Assembly (NCBI GenBank): GCA_020832055.1
Contig: JAFIFL010000002.1
Location: 1-55,350 of the forward strand
Source of the DNA: Gammaproteobacteria bacterium
GTDB lineage: Bacteria > Pseudomonadota > Gammaproteobacteria > Pseudomonadales > Azotimanducaceae
DNA length: 55,350 nt
Direction: 5' to 3'
A program made the position numbers and the translations under genes. Positions 1 to 8,833 of this stretch are shown here, in pieces; within the stretch, counting starts at the first letter, position 1; each line of letters starts with the position of its first letter. The notes beneath the pieces are model-generated. The model did not search any database. It had not been told where the DNA came from and worked only from the letters and a program-made list of their open reading frames with translations.

Positions 1-218
1 CCGCAGGCCAGCACCTGCTCAGCCGGAGTGGCGAAACTGATGCCGCAGAAGTCGGCCACGGTTTGCCAGAACGCTTCCGGTTCGGTCACCGACCAGCGCC
101 ACAGCGAGGGATAATCGTTGATGGCTGGATGGCCATCGGCCTGTCGTTGTCGCAGCAAGCGCTGCATGCTGCTGGCTGCGACCCGTTCAGGGTCCGGCTG
201 CCAGAGGATGTCGTTCAT
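1..218 (-). CDS. Acetoacetyl-CoA synthetase, N-terminal fragment (runs off the window)
   Basis: Only the first 72 codons are inside the window. The translation begins MNDILWQPDPERVAASSMQR and continues with a DYPSLWRWSV segment and EPEAFWQTVADFCG. This is the N-terminal ACAS-type cap seen in acetoacetyl-CoA and acetyl-CoA synthetases (Trp-Ser-Val, then Pro-Glu-x-Phe-Trp). Acetoacetyl-CoA synthetase activates acetoacetate with ATP and CoA in the cytosol; the opening WxPxxERV and the SxMxRLL run favour it over acetate ligase. The ATG overlaps the TGA of the upstream glycerol kinase (ATGA), and GGAAGG lies just 5' of it, so translation is probably coupled. The AMP-binding domain is outside the window, so substrate is inferred from the N-terminus alone. 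Confidence 0.72.
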   Translation of the reverse strand, partial: MNDILWQPDPERVAASSMQRLLRQRQADGHPAINDYPSLWRWSVTEPEAFWQTVADFCGISFATPAEQVLAC

Positions 219-1654
219 GGCCCTTCCATTCTGTGGCCGAGGTGCGCCCGCCATGCCTCCCGGATGTCAGTGCGCTCATCCGCGCTGATTTGTGGCGAGA
301 TCTGCGCAGCCGCATTCGGCGGCGGCAGGGCCTCACCGTCCACGTCCGGGCAGCTCGATGCCAGAGCAGCCCCACCGCGAGCAGTGGATTCCAGCTCCGA
401 CGCAAGCAGTACGGTGGCCCCGGTGAGATCAGCCAGTCGCTGCAGCAGCCAGCGGCTGCGAGCGAGGCCGCCGTCCACGTGCAGGTACTCGCTCACATCC
501 AGGGTCGAGGCGAGGTCCGCACAGCGCTGGGCAATGCCATCGACCACGGCCCGGACGAGTTCGTTGCGGCCGGTCTCGAGGCCCAGGCCGCTGAAGCTGC
601 CGCGCACCTGATCCGCCATGTAGGGTGTGCCGAGCCCCGCCAGCGCCGGGACGAAGATCACGCCGGACCGCCCCGCTGCCGCCATGGCATCGAGTTCCGA
701 CACCGCTTCGAGCACCCCGATGCGCTGCAGCCACTCCACCGCAGCACCCGCAGTGATCACGGTGCCCTCGTGGCAGAACGCATCCTCCACGCCGCCGCTG
801 GCATGGGCCAGACGCCACAGCGGCAGGTCATAGGCCCCTGCCGGCGCTTCGGTGGATACCGCACCCGTGTGGCGGTCGAGCATGGCGGACGTGCCGAGGG
901 TGAGTTTGGCGTCGCCGACGTTCACCACGCCCTGGGCGAAACAGGCGGCCTGCTGATCGCCCGCCCGCGCTGCAATCGGCACTTCGCCACCGAACAGGCT
1001 GCGATCGGTGACACCGACCATGGCATTGCTGGCCACCACTTGCGGGTGCCAAGCAGGTTCCTGACCGAACAGTTCCATGGCCGCGTCGAACCAGCCGCCA
1101 CTGCCGGCATCGTAAAGACCGGTGGTGCCCGCATTGGACGGGTCGGTGACGAAGGCAGCGCCCCCGGTCAGCCAATGGGTGAGCCAGGCGTCAGGCGTTC
1201 CGAGCCGGAGCCGGCCACGGGATGCTGCACTGCGCACCGCGTCATGCCCGGCAGTGAGCCACTCGAACTTGGTGCAGCTGGCAAGGGTGTTCACAGGCAG
1301 CCCCATCGTGCGCAGCTCCTGCACCCGGGCCAGGGTGCGCCGGTCCTGCCAGCCGATCACCGGTGCCAGTGGCGCGCCCGTATCCGCATCCCAGGCCACC
1401 ACGCTGCTGCGCTGATTGACGATGCCCACCGCCCGCAGATCAGCGGCGCTGCAGCCTGCGTCCTTCAGGGCCGCGGAGATCACTTCAAGGCTGCTGCTGC
1501 AGAACTCGTTGGCATCCTGCTCGACGCGATCCGACGCAGGGAAAGCCACCGTCAGACGCTGGTAGGCCTGACCGAGCACCTGCCCGGCCGCATCGAACAC
1601 CACCGCCCGGACGCCGGTGGTGCCCAGATCCAGACTGAGAATGGGTCCGCTCAT
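215..1654 (-). CDS. glpK: FGGY-family carbohydrate kinase, glycerol kinase-like
   Basis: A 479-residue FGGY kinase, close to the roughly 500 residues of GlpK. It phosphorylates a polyol, probably glycerol to sn-glycerol-3-phosphate, with ATP in the cytosol. Visible GlpK-type motifs are DLGTTGVRAVVFD at residue 9, NQRSSVVAWD near 80, GWQDRRT near 101, GTPDAWLTHWLTGG near 152, AGDQQAACF near 232, LGTSAML in the phosphate-binding region, EGTVITAGAAVEWL near 297 and GLGTPYMADQVRG near 340. It lies between an AGPS-like FAD enzyme 29 bp upstream and acetoacetyl-CoA synthetase, which it overlaps by 4 bp. glpD is two genes upstream, which supports glycerol as substrate. The active-site GlpK motif NQRET reads NQRSS here, so a related triose or polyol substrate is possible. 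Confidence 0.8.
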   Translation of the reverse strand: MSGPILSLDLGTTGVRAVVFDAAGQVLGQAYQRLTVAFPASDRVEQDANEFCSSSLEVISAALKDAGCSAADLRAVGIVNQRSSVVAWDADTGAPLAPVIGWQDRRTLARVQELRTMGLPVNTLASCTKFEWLTAGHDAVRSAASRGRLRLGTPDAWLTHWLTGGAAFVTDPSNAGTTGLYDAGSGGWFDAAMELFGQEPAWHPQVVASNAMVGVTDRSLFGGEVPIAARAGDQQAACFAQGVVNVGDAKLTLGTSAMLDRHTGAVSTEAPAGAYDLPLWRLAHASGGVEDAFCHEGTVITAGAAVEWLQRIGVLEAVSELDAMAAAGRSGVIFVPALAGLGTPYMADQVRGSFSGLGLETGRNELVRAVVDGIAQRCADLASTLDVSEYLHVDGGLARSRWLLQRLADLTGATVLLASELESTARGGAALASSCPDVDGEALPPPNAAAQISPQISADERTDIREAWRAHLGHRMEGP

Positions 1655-1683
1655 GGCGTCAGCCTCCTGGCCTCATCGCGGGA

Positions 1684-3078
1684 TCAGCGCGGGATCAGGA
1701 CGCCCGGATTCATCAGGTCGCCCGGATCCAGCGCGCGCTTCACGCTGCGCAAAAGCTCCACGCCCGCGTCGCCGATTTCCGTGGCCAGCCAGTCGCGACG
1801 CACCCGACCGATGCCGTGGTGATGAGCGATGCCCGCACCGCATTCCGCTGCGGCTTCCATGGCACCGCGCCAACAGGCGTCGTAGGCCGCGACCATGGCG
1901 TCCCGTTCCGGCGCCAGGGCGAACGTGAAGTAGAGGTTGGCACCGGAGCGGTAGGCGTGGGAAGAGTGGGCGGACGCGGCCACCAGCCCCGGCACTGCCT
2001 CGAAGCGGGCCAGCGTGGCCTCGTAGAGGCTGTTCAGCCGCTTCCAGTCCGTCGCCACCTCGATGGTGTCCACCACCAGCCCCTGCTCGAACAGTTCGCG
2101 CCAGCTAGGCACCGTATTGCGATGGGCAAACCAGTCGTCCACGGTCTGCTTGTCCGCCGGCTCCCCGCCCCGCACGGCGCAGAGTTCCGCCACCGCCGAC
2201 GCTTCGACTTGGGTGTGGGCCTCGGGTCCCTCATGCAGGAAGATCAGCATGGCCCGACCCGCCGGGCAAGTGTGCCGGAAATGACGGCGGCTCTCCCGGG
2301 CATCGTAGAGCCGGACCACCGGCGGTCGCCAACCGCGCCGCAGGACTTCACGCATGGCCTCGATGCCGCGAGCGAAGTCGGCGAAGTGGAAGGCCTGACG
2401 GATGCCGCTTTCAGCCACGGGGCGCAGCGAGAACGTGACCTCTGTGACGACACCGAGGGTGCCCTCGCTGCCGAGCAGGAGCTGACGCAGATCCGGGCCG
2501 GCCGCCGCGCGCGGGGTGGCCCTGGAACGGAACAGGGAACCGTCCGGCAGCACCGCTTCGAGATCGTAGAGGAGGTCCTCGGTATTGCCGTAGGCCGTGG
2601 AGAACTGACCGGAGGCCCGGGTCGCCACCCAGCCGCCCACGGTGGACAGGGCGATGGACTGGGGCCAGTTGCCGATGGTGAAGCCTTTCGCGGCCACCGC
2701 GTTCTCGGCGTCGCTGCCCAGGGTGCCGGCGCCGAAGGTGGCGAGCATATTGTGATCGTCGAAGTTCACGAGGCCGGCCAGGCCGCGGGTGGACAGCACC
2801 ACCTGATCGCGGTCCGCCAGCACCCCGCCGCAGACACCGGAACCACCCCCGCGGGTGACCATGGCGGTGTCGTGAGCGCGACAAATGCGCACCGCTTCGG
2901 CCATGTCAGCACTGCTCTTCGGCGTCACCACCGCCAGCGGCAGCGGCTGCGGTTCACCCAGCCAGTCCAGCAATTCCGATCGGGCCCAGTAGTCCCGGCC
3001 GTGGGCTGTGAGGGTCGCGTCATCCGTGGCCACGGCATCGCCGAGTGCCGCGGTGAGGGCGGTCAGTACCTTACTCAA
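1684..3078 (-). CDS. FAD-binding oxidase, alkylglycerone-phosphate-synthase-like
   Basis: A 464-residue FAD-linked enzyme of the vanillyl-alcohol-oxidase fold. The FAD-binding part has PKSSADMAEAVRICRAH near residue 46 and the pyrophosphate loop RGGGSGVCGG near 70. The C-terminal half carries AHHHGIGRVRRDWL and DPGDLMNPG, the triple-His and end motifs of alkyl-dihydroxyacetone-phosphate synthase (AGPS), which swaps an acyl for an ether-linked alkyl chain on dihydroxyacetone phosphate. I chose a TTG start at 3078 because AGGGGAG sits just before it and it lies 22 bp after the glpD stop; an upstream ATG would run into glpD. The placement between glpD and a glycerol kinase suggests work on glycerol/DHAP metabolites. 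A D-lactate- or glycolate-type oxidase is the alternative, but the His triplet argues for AGPS. Confidence 0.75.
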   Translation of the reverse strand: MSKVLTALTAALGDAVATDDATLTAHGRDYWARSELLDWLGEPQPLPLAVVTPKSSADMAEAVRICRAHDTAMVTRGGGSGVCGGVLADRDQVVLSTRGLAGLVNFDDHNMLATFGAGTLGSDAENAVAAKGFTIGNWPQSIALSTVGGWVATRASGQFSTAYGNTEDLLYDLEAVLPDGSLFRSRATPRAAAGPDLRQLLLGSEGTLGVVTEVTFSLRPVAESGIRQAFHFADFARGIEAMREVLRRGWRPPVVRLYDARESRRHFRHTCPAGRAMLIFLHEGPEAHTQVEASAVAELCAVRGGEPADKQTVDDWFAHRNTVPSWRELFEQGLVVDTIEVATDWKRLNSLYEATLARFEAVPGLVAASAHSSHAYRSGANLYFTFALAPERDAMVAAYDACWRGAMEAAAECGAGIAHHHGIGRVRRDWLATEIGDAGVELLRSVKRALDPGDLMNPGVLIPR

Positions 3079-3100
3079 GTGCTCTCCCCTTCTTCGATGG

Positions 3101-4729
3101 TCAATGCTGAAACGACATCTCCTGACGGTAGCGCTGCCGCACTTGCTCGATCTGACGATGCTGCTCGGCTGCGTCCCAGCCGAGCAGCTCCGCCATGCGT
3201 GCAGCCGCCGGCGCCAGCAGCGCATCCCGCTCCGCCGGGCTGTACCAGGCCGCCCGCGTGCGACGGTAAATCAGGTCTTCGAGACTGTACGCCGCCTCCA
3301 TGTTCACCGCCCAGTCCACCTCACCCCGGAGGACTTCACCCTTCGTCACCAGCGGCTCCGCACCAGCTGCGAGAACGTCCCTGGCCTCCGTGCCGTAAAG
3401 GCGAACCAAGCGCTCAGCGCAGGACTGTCCAAGATTGCCCATTCCCGGCAGTGACTTGGCGAGATGTTCGAGGTCGCCGGCGAAATCGCCGCCGGGCAGG
3501 GGTTGCAGTTCGGGAGGCGGCGGCAGCGTTCGACCGAGTTGTTCGCCCACCTTGACCATGATGTCCTCGGCCATCTTGCGAAAGCCGGTGAGTTTACCGC
3601 CGGCAATGGTGACCATGCCGCCTGGGCCGATCCAGATCTCGTCCTTGCGCGACATCTCCTTGGCCTGCTTGCCGGGCTCGGCAATGAGGGGGCGCAATCC
3701 AGACCAGGCCGCGATGACGTCAGCCGCCGTCAGGTCGGCAACGTCGAAGTAGCGATTCACCGGCTCCAGCAGGTAGCGGACGTCTTCGGCGTCGATCTCG
3801 GGCCAGCGCCAGTCATCGCCCTGGTAGGTGGTGTCCGTGGTACCGAGATAGACCGTATCCCCGCGAGGAATGGCGAAGATGGAGCGCTTGTCCTCGGCGG
3901 TCATCACCACCAGATTGCGCACGGGCAGCCGACTGGCGGGCAAGACGATGTGCACGCCCTTGGAGAGGTGGAGGCGGGATCCTTCCCGCTTCGCTTCGAG
4001 CCCTGCCACGCGATCGGCCCAGGGTCCGGCAGCATTCACTACCACCCGGGCTCGAATTTCAGGCTCACTCGCGTCCTGCGCGCAGCGCCCACGTACGCCG
4101 ACCACTTGGCCGTCTTCCTGGCCGCCTTCTCTCAGGAGAGACACTGCTTCCAGGTGCGAGGCGATGACCGCGCCGGCACCCGCTGCTGCTCGCAGGGTGG
4201 CGAGCACCAGCCGGGAGTCGTCAGTGAGATACTCACGGTAAGCGCAGGCGTGGGGGTGCAGGCGCTGATCGAGCTTCGGTTCGTGGTAGGCGAGTTCCTC
4301 ACCGCTCCAGTTGCGATGCAGGTCGGCCTCGGCCACGGCGCCGAGCTTTTCGTAGGCGGTGATGCCGGTGCGGAATTTGAGCAGGCCCATGCGGGATTTG
4401 GCCGGTACCAGCATCCAGTAGGGTTCAGCAAGGTGAGGCGCAAGGCGATGCACGGCCTTGCGCTCCAGGGCCGTTTCCCGCACCAGGGCGATGTCGCCCA
4501 TGGCCAGATATCGCAGCCCGCCATGGATCAGCTTGGAGGACCGGCTCGAGGTGCCCACCGCGAAGTCATCGGCCTCGATCAACGCCACCGACAGGCCACG
4601 CAGGGCCGCGTCGCGGGCGATCCCGGCACCGGTGATGCCACCACCGATGATGAGCACATCGAAGGTCTCCGCTGTCAAACGGGCCAACGTTGCGGCCCGG
4701 CCTCCGGCGGACAAGGCGCTTGCAGTCAT
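3101..4729 (-). CDS. glpD: Aerobic glycerol-3-phosphate dehydrogenase
   Basis: A 542-residue FAD enzyme that oxidises sn-glycerol-3-phosphate to DHAP at the inner membrane and passes electrons to quinone. The N-terminus holds the Rossmann motif GGGITGAGIARDAALRG after a beta strand FDVLII. GTSSRSSKLIHGGLRYL is the FAD/substrate signature of GlpD. GTTDTTYQGD, AGGKLTGFRKMAED and a C-terminal DAO_C region (res 410-540) follow. The start is the ATG at 4729 (MTASALSAGG); a longer frame exists but adds residues unlike the family. It is the first gene of a minus-strand unit with the AGPS-like and kinase genes and is divergent from the Nudix gene, so the 116 bp at 4730-4845 should hold both promoters. 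No GlpR site was recognised. Confidence 0.93.
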   Translation of the reverse strand: MTASALSAGGRAATLARLTAETFDVLIIGGGITGAGIARDAALRGLSVALIEADDFAVGTSSRSSKLIHGGLRYLAMGDIALVRETALERKAVHRLAPHLAEPYWMLVPAKSRMGLLKFRTGITAYEKLGAVAEADLHRNWSGEELAYHEPKLDQRLHPHACAYREYLTDDSRLVLATLRAAAGAGAVIASHLEAVSLLREGGQEDGQVVGVRGRCAQDASEPEIRARVVVNAAGPWADRVAGLEAKREGSRLHLSKGVHIVLPASRLPVRNLVVMTAEDKRSIFAIPRGDTVYLGTTDTTYQGDDWRWPEIDAEDVRYLLEPVNRYFDVADLTAADVIAAWSGLRPLIAEPGKQAKEMSRKDEIWIGPGGMVTIAGGKLTGFRKMAEDIMVKVGEQLGRTLPPPPELQPLPGGDFAGDLEHLAKSLPGMGNLGQSCAERLVRLYGTEARDVLAAGAEPLVTKGEVLRGEVDWAVNMEAAYSLEDLIYRRTRAAWYSPAERDALLAPAAARMAELLGWDAAEQHRQIEQVRQRYRQEMSFQH

Positions 4730-4845
4730 GCTTGGCTTCCCAGCTGAGGCACAGCGCGCAGGGTCGCACATTTCGCCGAGCACGGGCAGTCGATAGGCCT
4801 GTGGTAGCCTGCCGCGATGTCCGGACCTGATGAGCGAACGCTGAC

Positions 4846-5235
4846 ATGAAACAGGTCGTCTGCGCCGTCGTCATGGACGGTGCGCAGATCCTGCTCGCAC
4901 GGCGCGCGGAGGGCGAGCATCTCGCCGGTCTCTGGGAACTGCCCGGCGGCAAGGTGGAGCCCGGCGAATCCTTGGCGGATGCCCTGACGCGGGAGCTGAT
5001 GGAGGAGCTCGGGGTGGGCGCGCGGGTGGGCGCGGAACTCACCCGCAGCATTCATCACTACGAACGCGGCAGCATCGAGCTCATTGCCCTGGCCACCCAG
5101 CTCGATGGCGGGATCACCCGCCTGAGCGTCCACGATGCCGTGCAGTGGTATTCCGCCGACGAACTCGCTGGTCTGCCCATTGCACCGGCGGACATTCCGC
5201 TGCTCGACGTCATTCTCGCCGGCGCGAGGGCCTGA
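4846..5235 (+). CDS. mutT: Nudix hydrolase, MutT-like (8-oxo-dGTP diphosphatase type)
   Basis: A 129-residue single Nudix domain, the size of MutT. The Nudix box is complete: [18 protein letters not shown] followed by MEELGV fits GX5EX7REUXEEXGU, with all metal-binding glutamates present. MutT hydrolyses oxidised dGTP so that it is not misincorporated into DNA. A C-terminal stretch with [22 protein letters not shown] resembles the MutT end that packs on the nucleotide base. The gene stands alone on the plus strand between divergent glpD and a convergent sulfotransferase six bases downstream. Bacterial MutT is often near secA, which is not the case here, so another small (d)NTP pyrophosphatase role is possible. 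Confidence 0.8.
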   Translation: MKQVVCAVVMDGAQILLARRAEGEHLAGLWELPGGKVEPGESLADALTRELMEELGVGARVGAELTRSIHHYERGSIELIALATQLDGGITRLSVHDAVQWYSADELAGLPIAPADIPLLDVILAGARA

Positions 5236-5241
5236 AGGACA

Positions 5242-5886
5242 TCATTCGTCTGCCGGTTCCGGCGGCGATGCGTGCTGGGCGAGAAAGTCCTCGGTGGTGT
5301 TGGTCCGGGGAAAGTCGGTATCCGGCTGCGGGACTTCGAGGAACGCACACAGCGGACCCCAGCCCTCGGCGGCCTCGAAGACCAGCAGGCGATCCGCAGG
5401 TGCTTCGGCAATCACCGTCTCCACATGCCGTTCATAAGCAGCCAGCACATGGTCGCGGTCGTCCATGCGGCCATCGAAGATGCGGTTCCAGATGATTTCC
5501 TCCGCCCAGCGTCCGAACTGCCGCAGGCCCGGGTCGTCGCTGTTCGCCGCCGCCATGCTCGACGGATAGATGGTGTTCATCACGCTCTCGTACCAGCGCT
5601 CCGGATCGCGGGTGGACAGGATCACCTTCGCCTCCGGGAAGGCCGCCAGCTGTTCCCGCCAGAGGTTGCAGGCCGGCCAGTCCACCGCGGCCCGATAGCC
5701 CTGGTAGAGGGCATGCCAGTCGATGGCTTCGCCCCGATGGGCCGCGGCCCAGACCGGAATGTGCTGCGGATGCTCGAATACCTCGGTCATGTGATAACAC
5801 TTGTCGAATCCGAGCTGCTCCAGGGCCACCTTCAGCGACAGGGTGCCCGTCCGGCCGAAGCCGGCGCCGATGACCTGCAGTGACAT
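5242..5886 (-). CDS. Sulfotransferase family protein (Sulfotransfer_4 type)
   Basis: A 214-residue cytosolic protein. The start MSLQVIGAGFGRTGTLSLK holds the PAPS phosphosulfate loop in the form GRTGTLS, typical of the Sulfotransfer_4 branch. The 3'-phosphate-binding strand appears as AKVILSTRDPERWYESV near residue 87. Such proteins transfer sulfate from PAPS to a hydroxyl or amine; the acceptor is unknown. GGGGAGGAAG precedes the ATG. The gene is convergent with mutT and divergent from the nitronate monooxygenase gene, so it appears monocistronic. No PAPS synthesis genes are nearby. Confidence 0.82.
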   Translation of the reverse strand: MSLQVIGAGFGRTGTLSLKVALEQLGFDKCYHMTEVFEHPQHIPVWAAAHRGEAIDWHALYQGYRAAVDWPACNLWREQLAAFPEAKVILSTRDPERWYESVMNTIYPSSMAAANSDDPGLRQFGRWAEEIIWNRIFDGRMDDRDHVLAAYERHVETVIAEAPADRLLVFEAAEGWGPLCAFLEVPQPDTDFPRTNTTEDFLAQHASPPEPADE

Positions 5887-6017
5887 GACTTGCTTCCTCC
5901 CCAGGGAACGGCCGCCGACAATGGGCCATGATGAGACATCCTAACGCTTCGCGCATCGGTGAGACATGCGGGCTACAATCCCGCCCCTGGCCAGCGACTC
6001 AATCCAAGAGGTGAACG

Positions 6018-7154
6018 ATGAAGTCCAAAGTCTGCGACATGCTCGGGATCGAATTTCCCCTGTTTGCGTTCAGCCACTGCCGCGACGTGGTGGCGGCCGT
6101 CAGCAAGGCCGGCGGCTTCGGCGTGCTCGGTGCGGCCGGCCATCGCCCGGAAAGCCTCGAGGTGGAGCTGAAGTGGATCGACGAGCACGTGGACGGCAAG
6201 CCCTACGGCGTCGACCTGATCGTACCCACCAGCATGGCCAACAAGGATGGCAGCTTCTCAGCAGAGCAGATCGAGTCGGCCATTCCGCCCGAGCACAAGG
6301 CTTACGTGGAAGGCATCCTTGCCCAGCATGGGGTCGACACCAAGGGCCTGTGGGACCGCAAGCTCGACTCCAGCTTCGCTGCCGGCATGCGTGAGACCGG
6401 CGCCGCGGCCATTCTCGACGTGGCTTTCGCTCACCCCATTAAAATGATCGTCAACGCCCTCGGGGTACCGCCGAAGATCATGATGGATCGGGCCCGCGCC
6501 GAAGGTGTGGCGGTGGGCGCGCTGACCGGCGCCCCGGAGCATGCCATCAAGCATGCGGAGGCAGGCGTGGACATCCTCATCGTCTCCGGCACCGAGGCTG
6601 GCGGGCATTGCGGCGAGATTTCCACCCTCGTGCTCGTGCCCGAAGTGATCGAGGCCCTGAAGCCCTACGGCGACATTCCGGTCCTGGCCGCCGGCGGCAT
6701 CGTCACCGGCCGGCAGATGGCGGCATGCATGGCCATGGGCGCGGCCGGCGCCTGGACCGGGTCGGTCTGGCTGACCACAGCCGAGGCGGAAACCAATCCC
6801 GCGGTGAAAGAGAAGATGCTCGCGGCCAACTCCCGGCAGACCGTGCGGTCGCGGAGCCGGACCGGCAAGTACACCCGCCAGCTGCGCTCCGCCTGGACCG
6901 ATGCCTGGCAGGCCGACGAAGCCCCGGTGCCGCTGGCCATGCCCCTGCAGAGCCTCGTGTCCGAGCCGGCCCTGTCGCGCATCAACAAGCTGGCGGAGTC
7001 CGGCGATCCGGGCGCGAAGCAGCTCGCTACCTACTGGGTGGGCCAGGGCGTGGGCCTGATGAACTCGCCGCAGTCGGTACGAGCCGTGGTGCAGGACTTC
7101 ATGGAGGATTTTGCAGCGGCCGCCGAGCGTATGGCCGGGATCATGGAAGACTGA
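6018..7154 (+). CDS. NAD(P)H-dependent flavin oxidoreductase / nitronate monooxygenase-like (2-nitropropane dioxygenase family)
   Basis: A 378-residue FMN TIM-barrel protein. The N-terminus has EFPLFAFSHCRDVVAAVSKAGGFGVLG, the first strand and helix of the family. HAEAGVDILIVSGTEAGGHCGE near residue 177 is the FMN phosphate region, followed by VLAAGGIVTGRQMAACMAMGAAGAWTGSVW near 220. Members oxidise nitronates or act as NAD(P)H:quinone or enoyl reductases. The sequence is of the 'nitronate monooxygenase family' often found with acyl-CoA catabolism, so the natural substrate need not be a nitro compound. AGAGGTG lies 5 bases before the ATG. The HIT gene starts 10 bp downstream, so the two are probably co-transcribed. 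Confidence 0.86.
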   Translation: MKSKVCDMLGIEFPLFAFSHCRDVVAAVSKAGGFGVLGAAGHRPESLEVELKWIDEHVDGKPYGVDLIVPTSMANKDGSFSAEQIESAIPPEHKAYVEGILAQHGVDTKGLWDRKLDSSFAAGMRETGAAAILDVAFAHPIKMIVNALGVPPKIMMDRARAEGVAVGALTGAPEHAIKHAEAGVDILIVSGTEAGGHCGEISTLVLVPEVIEALKPYGDIPVLAAGGIVTGRQMAACMAMGAAGAWTGSVWLTTAEAETNPAVKEKMLAANSRQTVRSRSRTGKYTRQLRSAWTDAWQADEAPVPLAMPLQSLVSEPALSRINKLAESGDPGAKQLATYWVGQGVGLMNSPQSVRAVVQDFMEDFAAAAERMAGIMED

Positions 7155-7164
7155 TCACCCGACC

Positions 7165-7584
7165 GTGAGCCAGCCAGCCTTTGAACTGCACCCTCAGCTT
7201 GCCGCCGACACCTTCGTCGTCGGCGAGCTGCCGCTGTCCAGACTGCTGCTCATGAACGATGCCCGCTTTCCCTGGTGCATCCTCGTCCCCCGTCGCCAGC
7301 GACTACGGGATCTGCACGAGCTCGATGCAGCCGACAGTGGCGAACTCTTCGCCGAAATCCGTCAGCTGTCCCTGCGACTGCTCGCCCTCGGCGACGTGGA
7401 TAAGCTCAACGTCGCCGCCCTCGGCAACCGCGTCCCGCAGCTCCATGTTCACGTCATCGCCCGACGCACCACGGACGCCGCATGGCCCGACCCGGTCTGG
7501 GGCTGGGGGACGGCACAACCCTACCCTCGAATCCATGCTGAATCATGGCTTGACGAACTCCGCGCCGGCCTCGAACTGTCCTGA
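7165..7584 (+). CDS. HIT-domain nucleotide hydrolase/transferase
   Basis: A 139-residue HIT-superfamily protein. PQLHVHVIARRTTD near residue 94 is the His triad HxHxx, here H-V-H-V-I with the final His replaced by Ala-Arg; proteobacterial HIT proteins of this short type often show the same pattern. FPWCILVPRRQ near 34 and NVAALGN before the triad are also typical. Such enzymes cleave dinucleoside polyphosphates or nucleoside phosphoramidates. The GTG at 7165 is the likely start because the upstream in-frame ATG lies inside the preceding gene. It is the second gene of a unit with the flavin oxidoreductase. Confidence 0.8.
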   Translation: MSQPAFELHPQLAADTFVVGELPLSRLLLMNDARFPWCILVPRRQRLRDLHELDAADSGELFAEIRQLSLRLLALGDVDKLNVAALGNRVPQLHVHVIARRTTDAAWPDPVWGWGTAQPYPRIHAESWLDELRAGLELS

Positions 7585-7651
7585 GTACAGCTTGACCGCT
7601 CACCCTGGCTCAGGGAGATTGGAGGCCAGGAGAGAGCATGAGGCTGCCATC

Positions 7652-8437
7652 ATGAGTGCCAGCGCCCATCGGCGACTGCAGCGGGCCCTGAATGGGCTCG
7701 ACGCGGCGGAGGATCTGCTCTCGGCAGCGGCCCAGGTGAAAGCCATCGGCAGGGACCTCGGCCTGAGCCACCCGGCGGTGGTCGATGACTATTCCCAGCG
7801 CCGCCTGCTCACCGCCGAGAACGGCTGTGCCCTGGCCGAGCTGTTCGGCTGGGAGCCCGAGATCCAGGCGGAATGGGAAGACTACAGCCTGACGCGCATC
7901 TGCCCGGTCGGCGCCGTATGCCGGGTCACGACCCGGCCGTTCGCCTGGGATGCGGCCACCATGGCAGCGCTGGCGCGGGAAATCGCCGGTCGCTCCGGTC
8001 AGCGCTGGAACCTCACCCCTGAGCGCGGCATCGTCGGCGGCATCAGTGTCCCGATCCACCTGCCGCGCTGTGGCGTCGGCACGGTCGGCTGGATCAGTCG
8101 CGACCCGGATCTGGATCTCGACGCCATCCTGGCCGAGCACGGCCAGCTGCTGCGACTGGCAGCACTGCGGATGATGGACATCGTCTACGCCGGTCGCGAG
8201 GATGACGGCAGCGAGTCGCTGCCCACCGTGCTCAGTCAGCGCGAGATCGAGTGCCTGACCTGGGTCGCCCTTGGGCGTACGGATGCCGAGGTCGCCGGAC
8301 TCATCCATCGCTCCACCACCACCGCACGCTTCCACGTGGAAAACGCCATCAGCAAGCTGGGCGCCCGCAACCGGACCCAGGCCGTGGCCATCGCCTGCCA
8401 GCGGGGCCTGATCCAACCCACCTGCGACGATCACTGA
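7652..8437 (+). CDS. LuxR-family transcriptional regulator with autoinducer-binding-like domain
   Basis: About 261 residues: an N-terminal sensory domain (res 1-180), then a LuxR helix-turn-helix (res 190-255) with LSQREIECLTWVALGRTDAEVA and TTTARFHVENAISKLGARNR. The sensor has the GISVPIHLPRCGVGTVGWISR segment of autoinducer-binding domains. It would act as a dimeric DNA-binding regulator in the cytosol. No luxI-type synthase is in the window, so it may be an orphan reading a foreign or non-AHL ligand. The start is uncertain: ATG 7652 overlaps the stop of a five-codon reading frame (7638-7655) that has the better Shine-Dalgarno, and an in-frame TTG lies at 7619. Confidence 0.85.
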   Translation: MSASAHRRLQRALNGLDAAEDLLSAAAQVKAIGRDLGLSHPAVVDDYSQRRLLTAENGCALAELFGWEPEIQAEWEDYSLTRICPVGAVCRVTTRPFAWDAATMAALAREIAGRSGQRWNLTPERGIVGGISVPIHLPRCGVGTVGWISRDPDLDLDAILAEHGQLLRLAALRMMDIVYAGREDDGSESLPTVLSQREIECLTWVALGRTDAEVAGLIHRSTTTARFHVENAISKLGARNRTQAVAIACQRGLIQPTCDDH

Positions 8438-8548
8438 AGGCCCGCCTCCCAACAGTCCCGCGCCCGGAACTGCCCTGCCGACCCGGATGCCGGTAGCATG
8501 CGCTGCCCCCGTACGACCCAACCCGTCCGCCAGCCTTGAGAGCAGCAT

Positions 8549-8833
8549 GTGCCGCCCGAGTCCCGCCTTCATCCTTTGACACTCGACGCCCGCTGGCCCT
8601 TCGACGTCCGCCGCAGTCCCTTCTATTACGGCTGGACGATCTGGCTTCTGCCCACGCTGGGATTCCTGATGAGCGTGCCCGGCCAGACCATGGGCATGGC
8701 CGTGTTCACGGATCCCCTGATCGACGCCTTGGGCCTGTCGCGAACGGAACTGTCCACGGCCTACTTCTTCGGCACCGTTGCCAGTGCCCTGCTTCTCACC
8801 CGCGGCGGCCGCTGGTTCGACCGCTTCGGAGCC
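8549..8833 (+). pseudogene. MFS transporter, truncated after about 95 residues
   Basis: The first 95 codons read as the start of a major-facilitator transporter: SPFYYGWTIWLLPTLGFL and GQTMGMAVFTDPLIDALG form helix 1 and the following loop, LSRTELSTAYFFGTVASALLL forms helix 2, and GGRWFDRFGA is the conserved MFS loop 2-3 motif. A complete protein would need about 300 more residues and ten more helices. After codon 95 the frame stays open to 9247, but the residues are Arg/Pro/Cys-rich without membrane helices, so the match ends abruptly. This looks like a deletion or replacement junction near 8834. The start could be GTG 8549. Confidence 0.78.
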
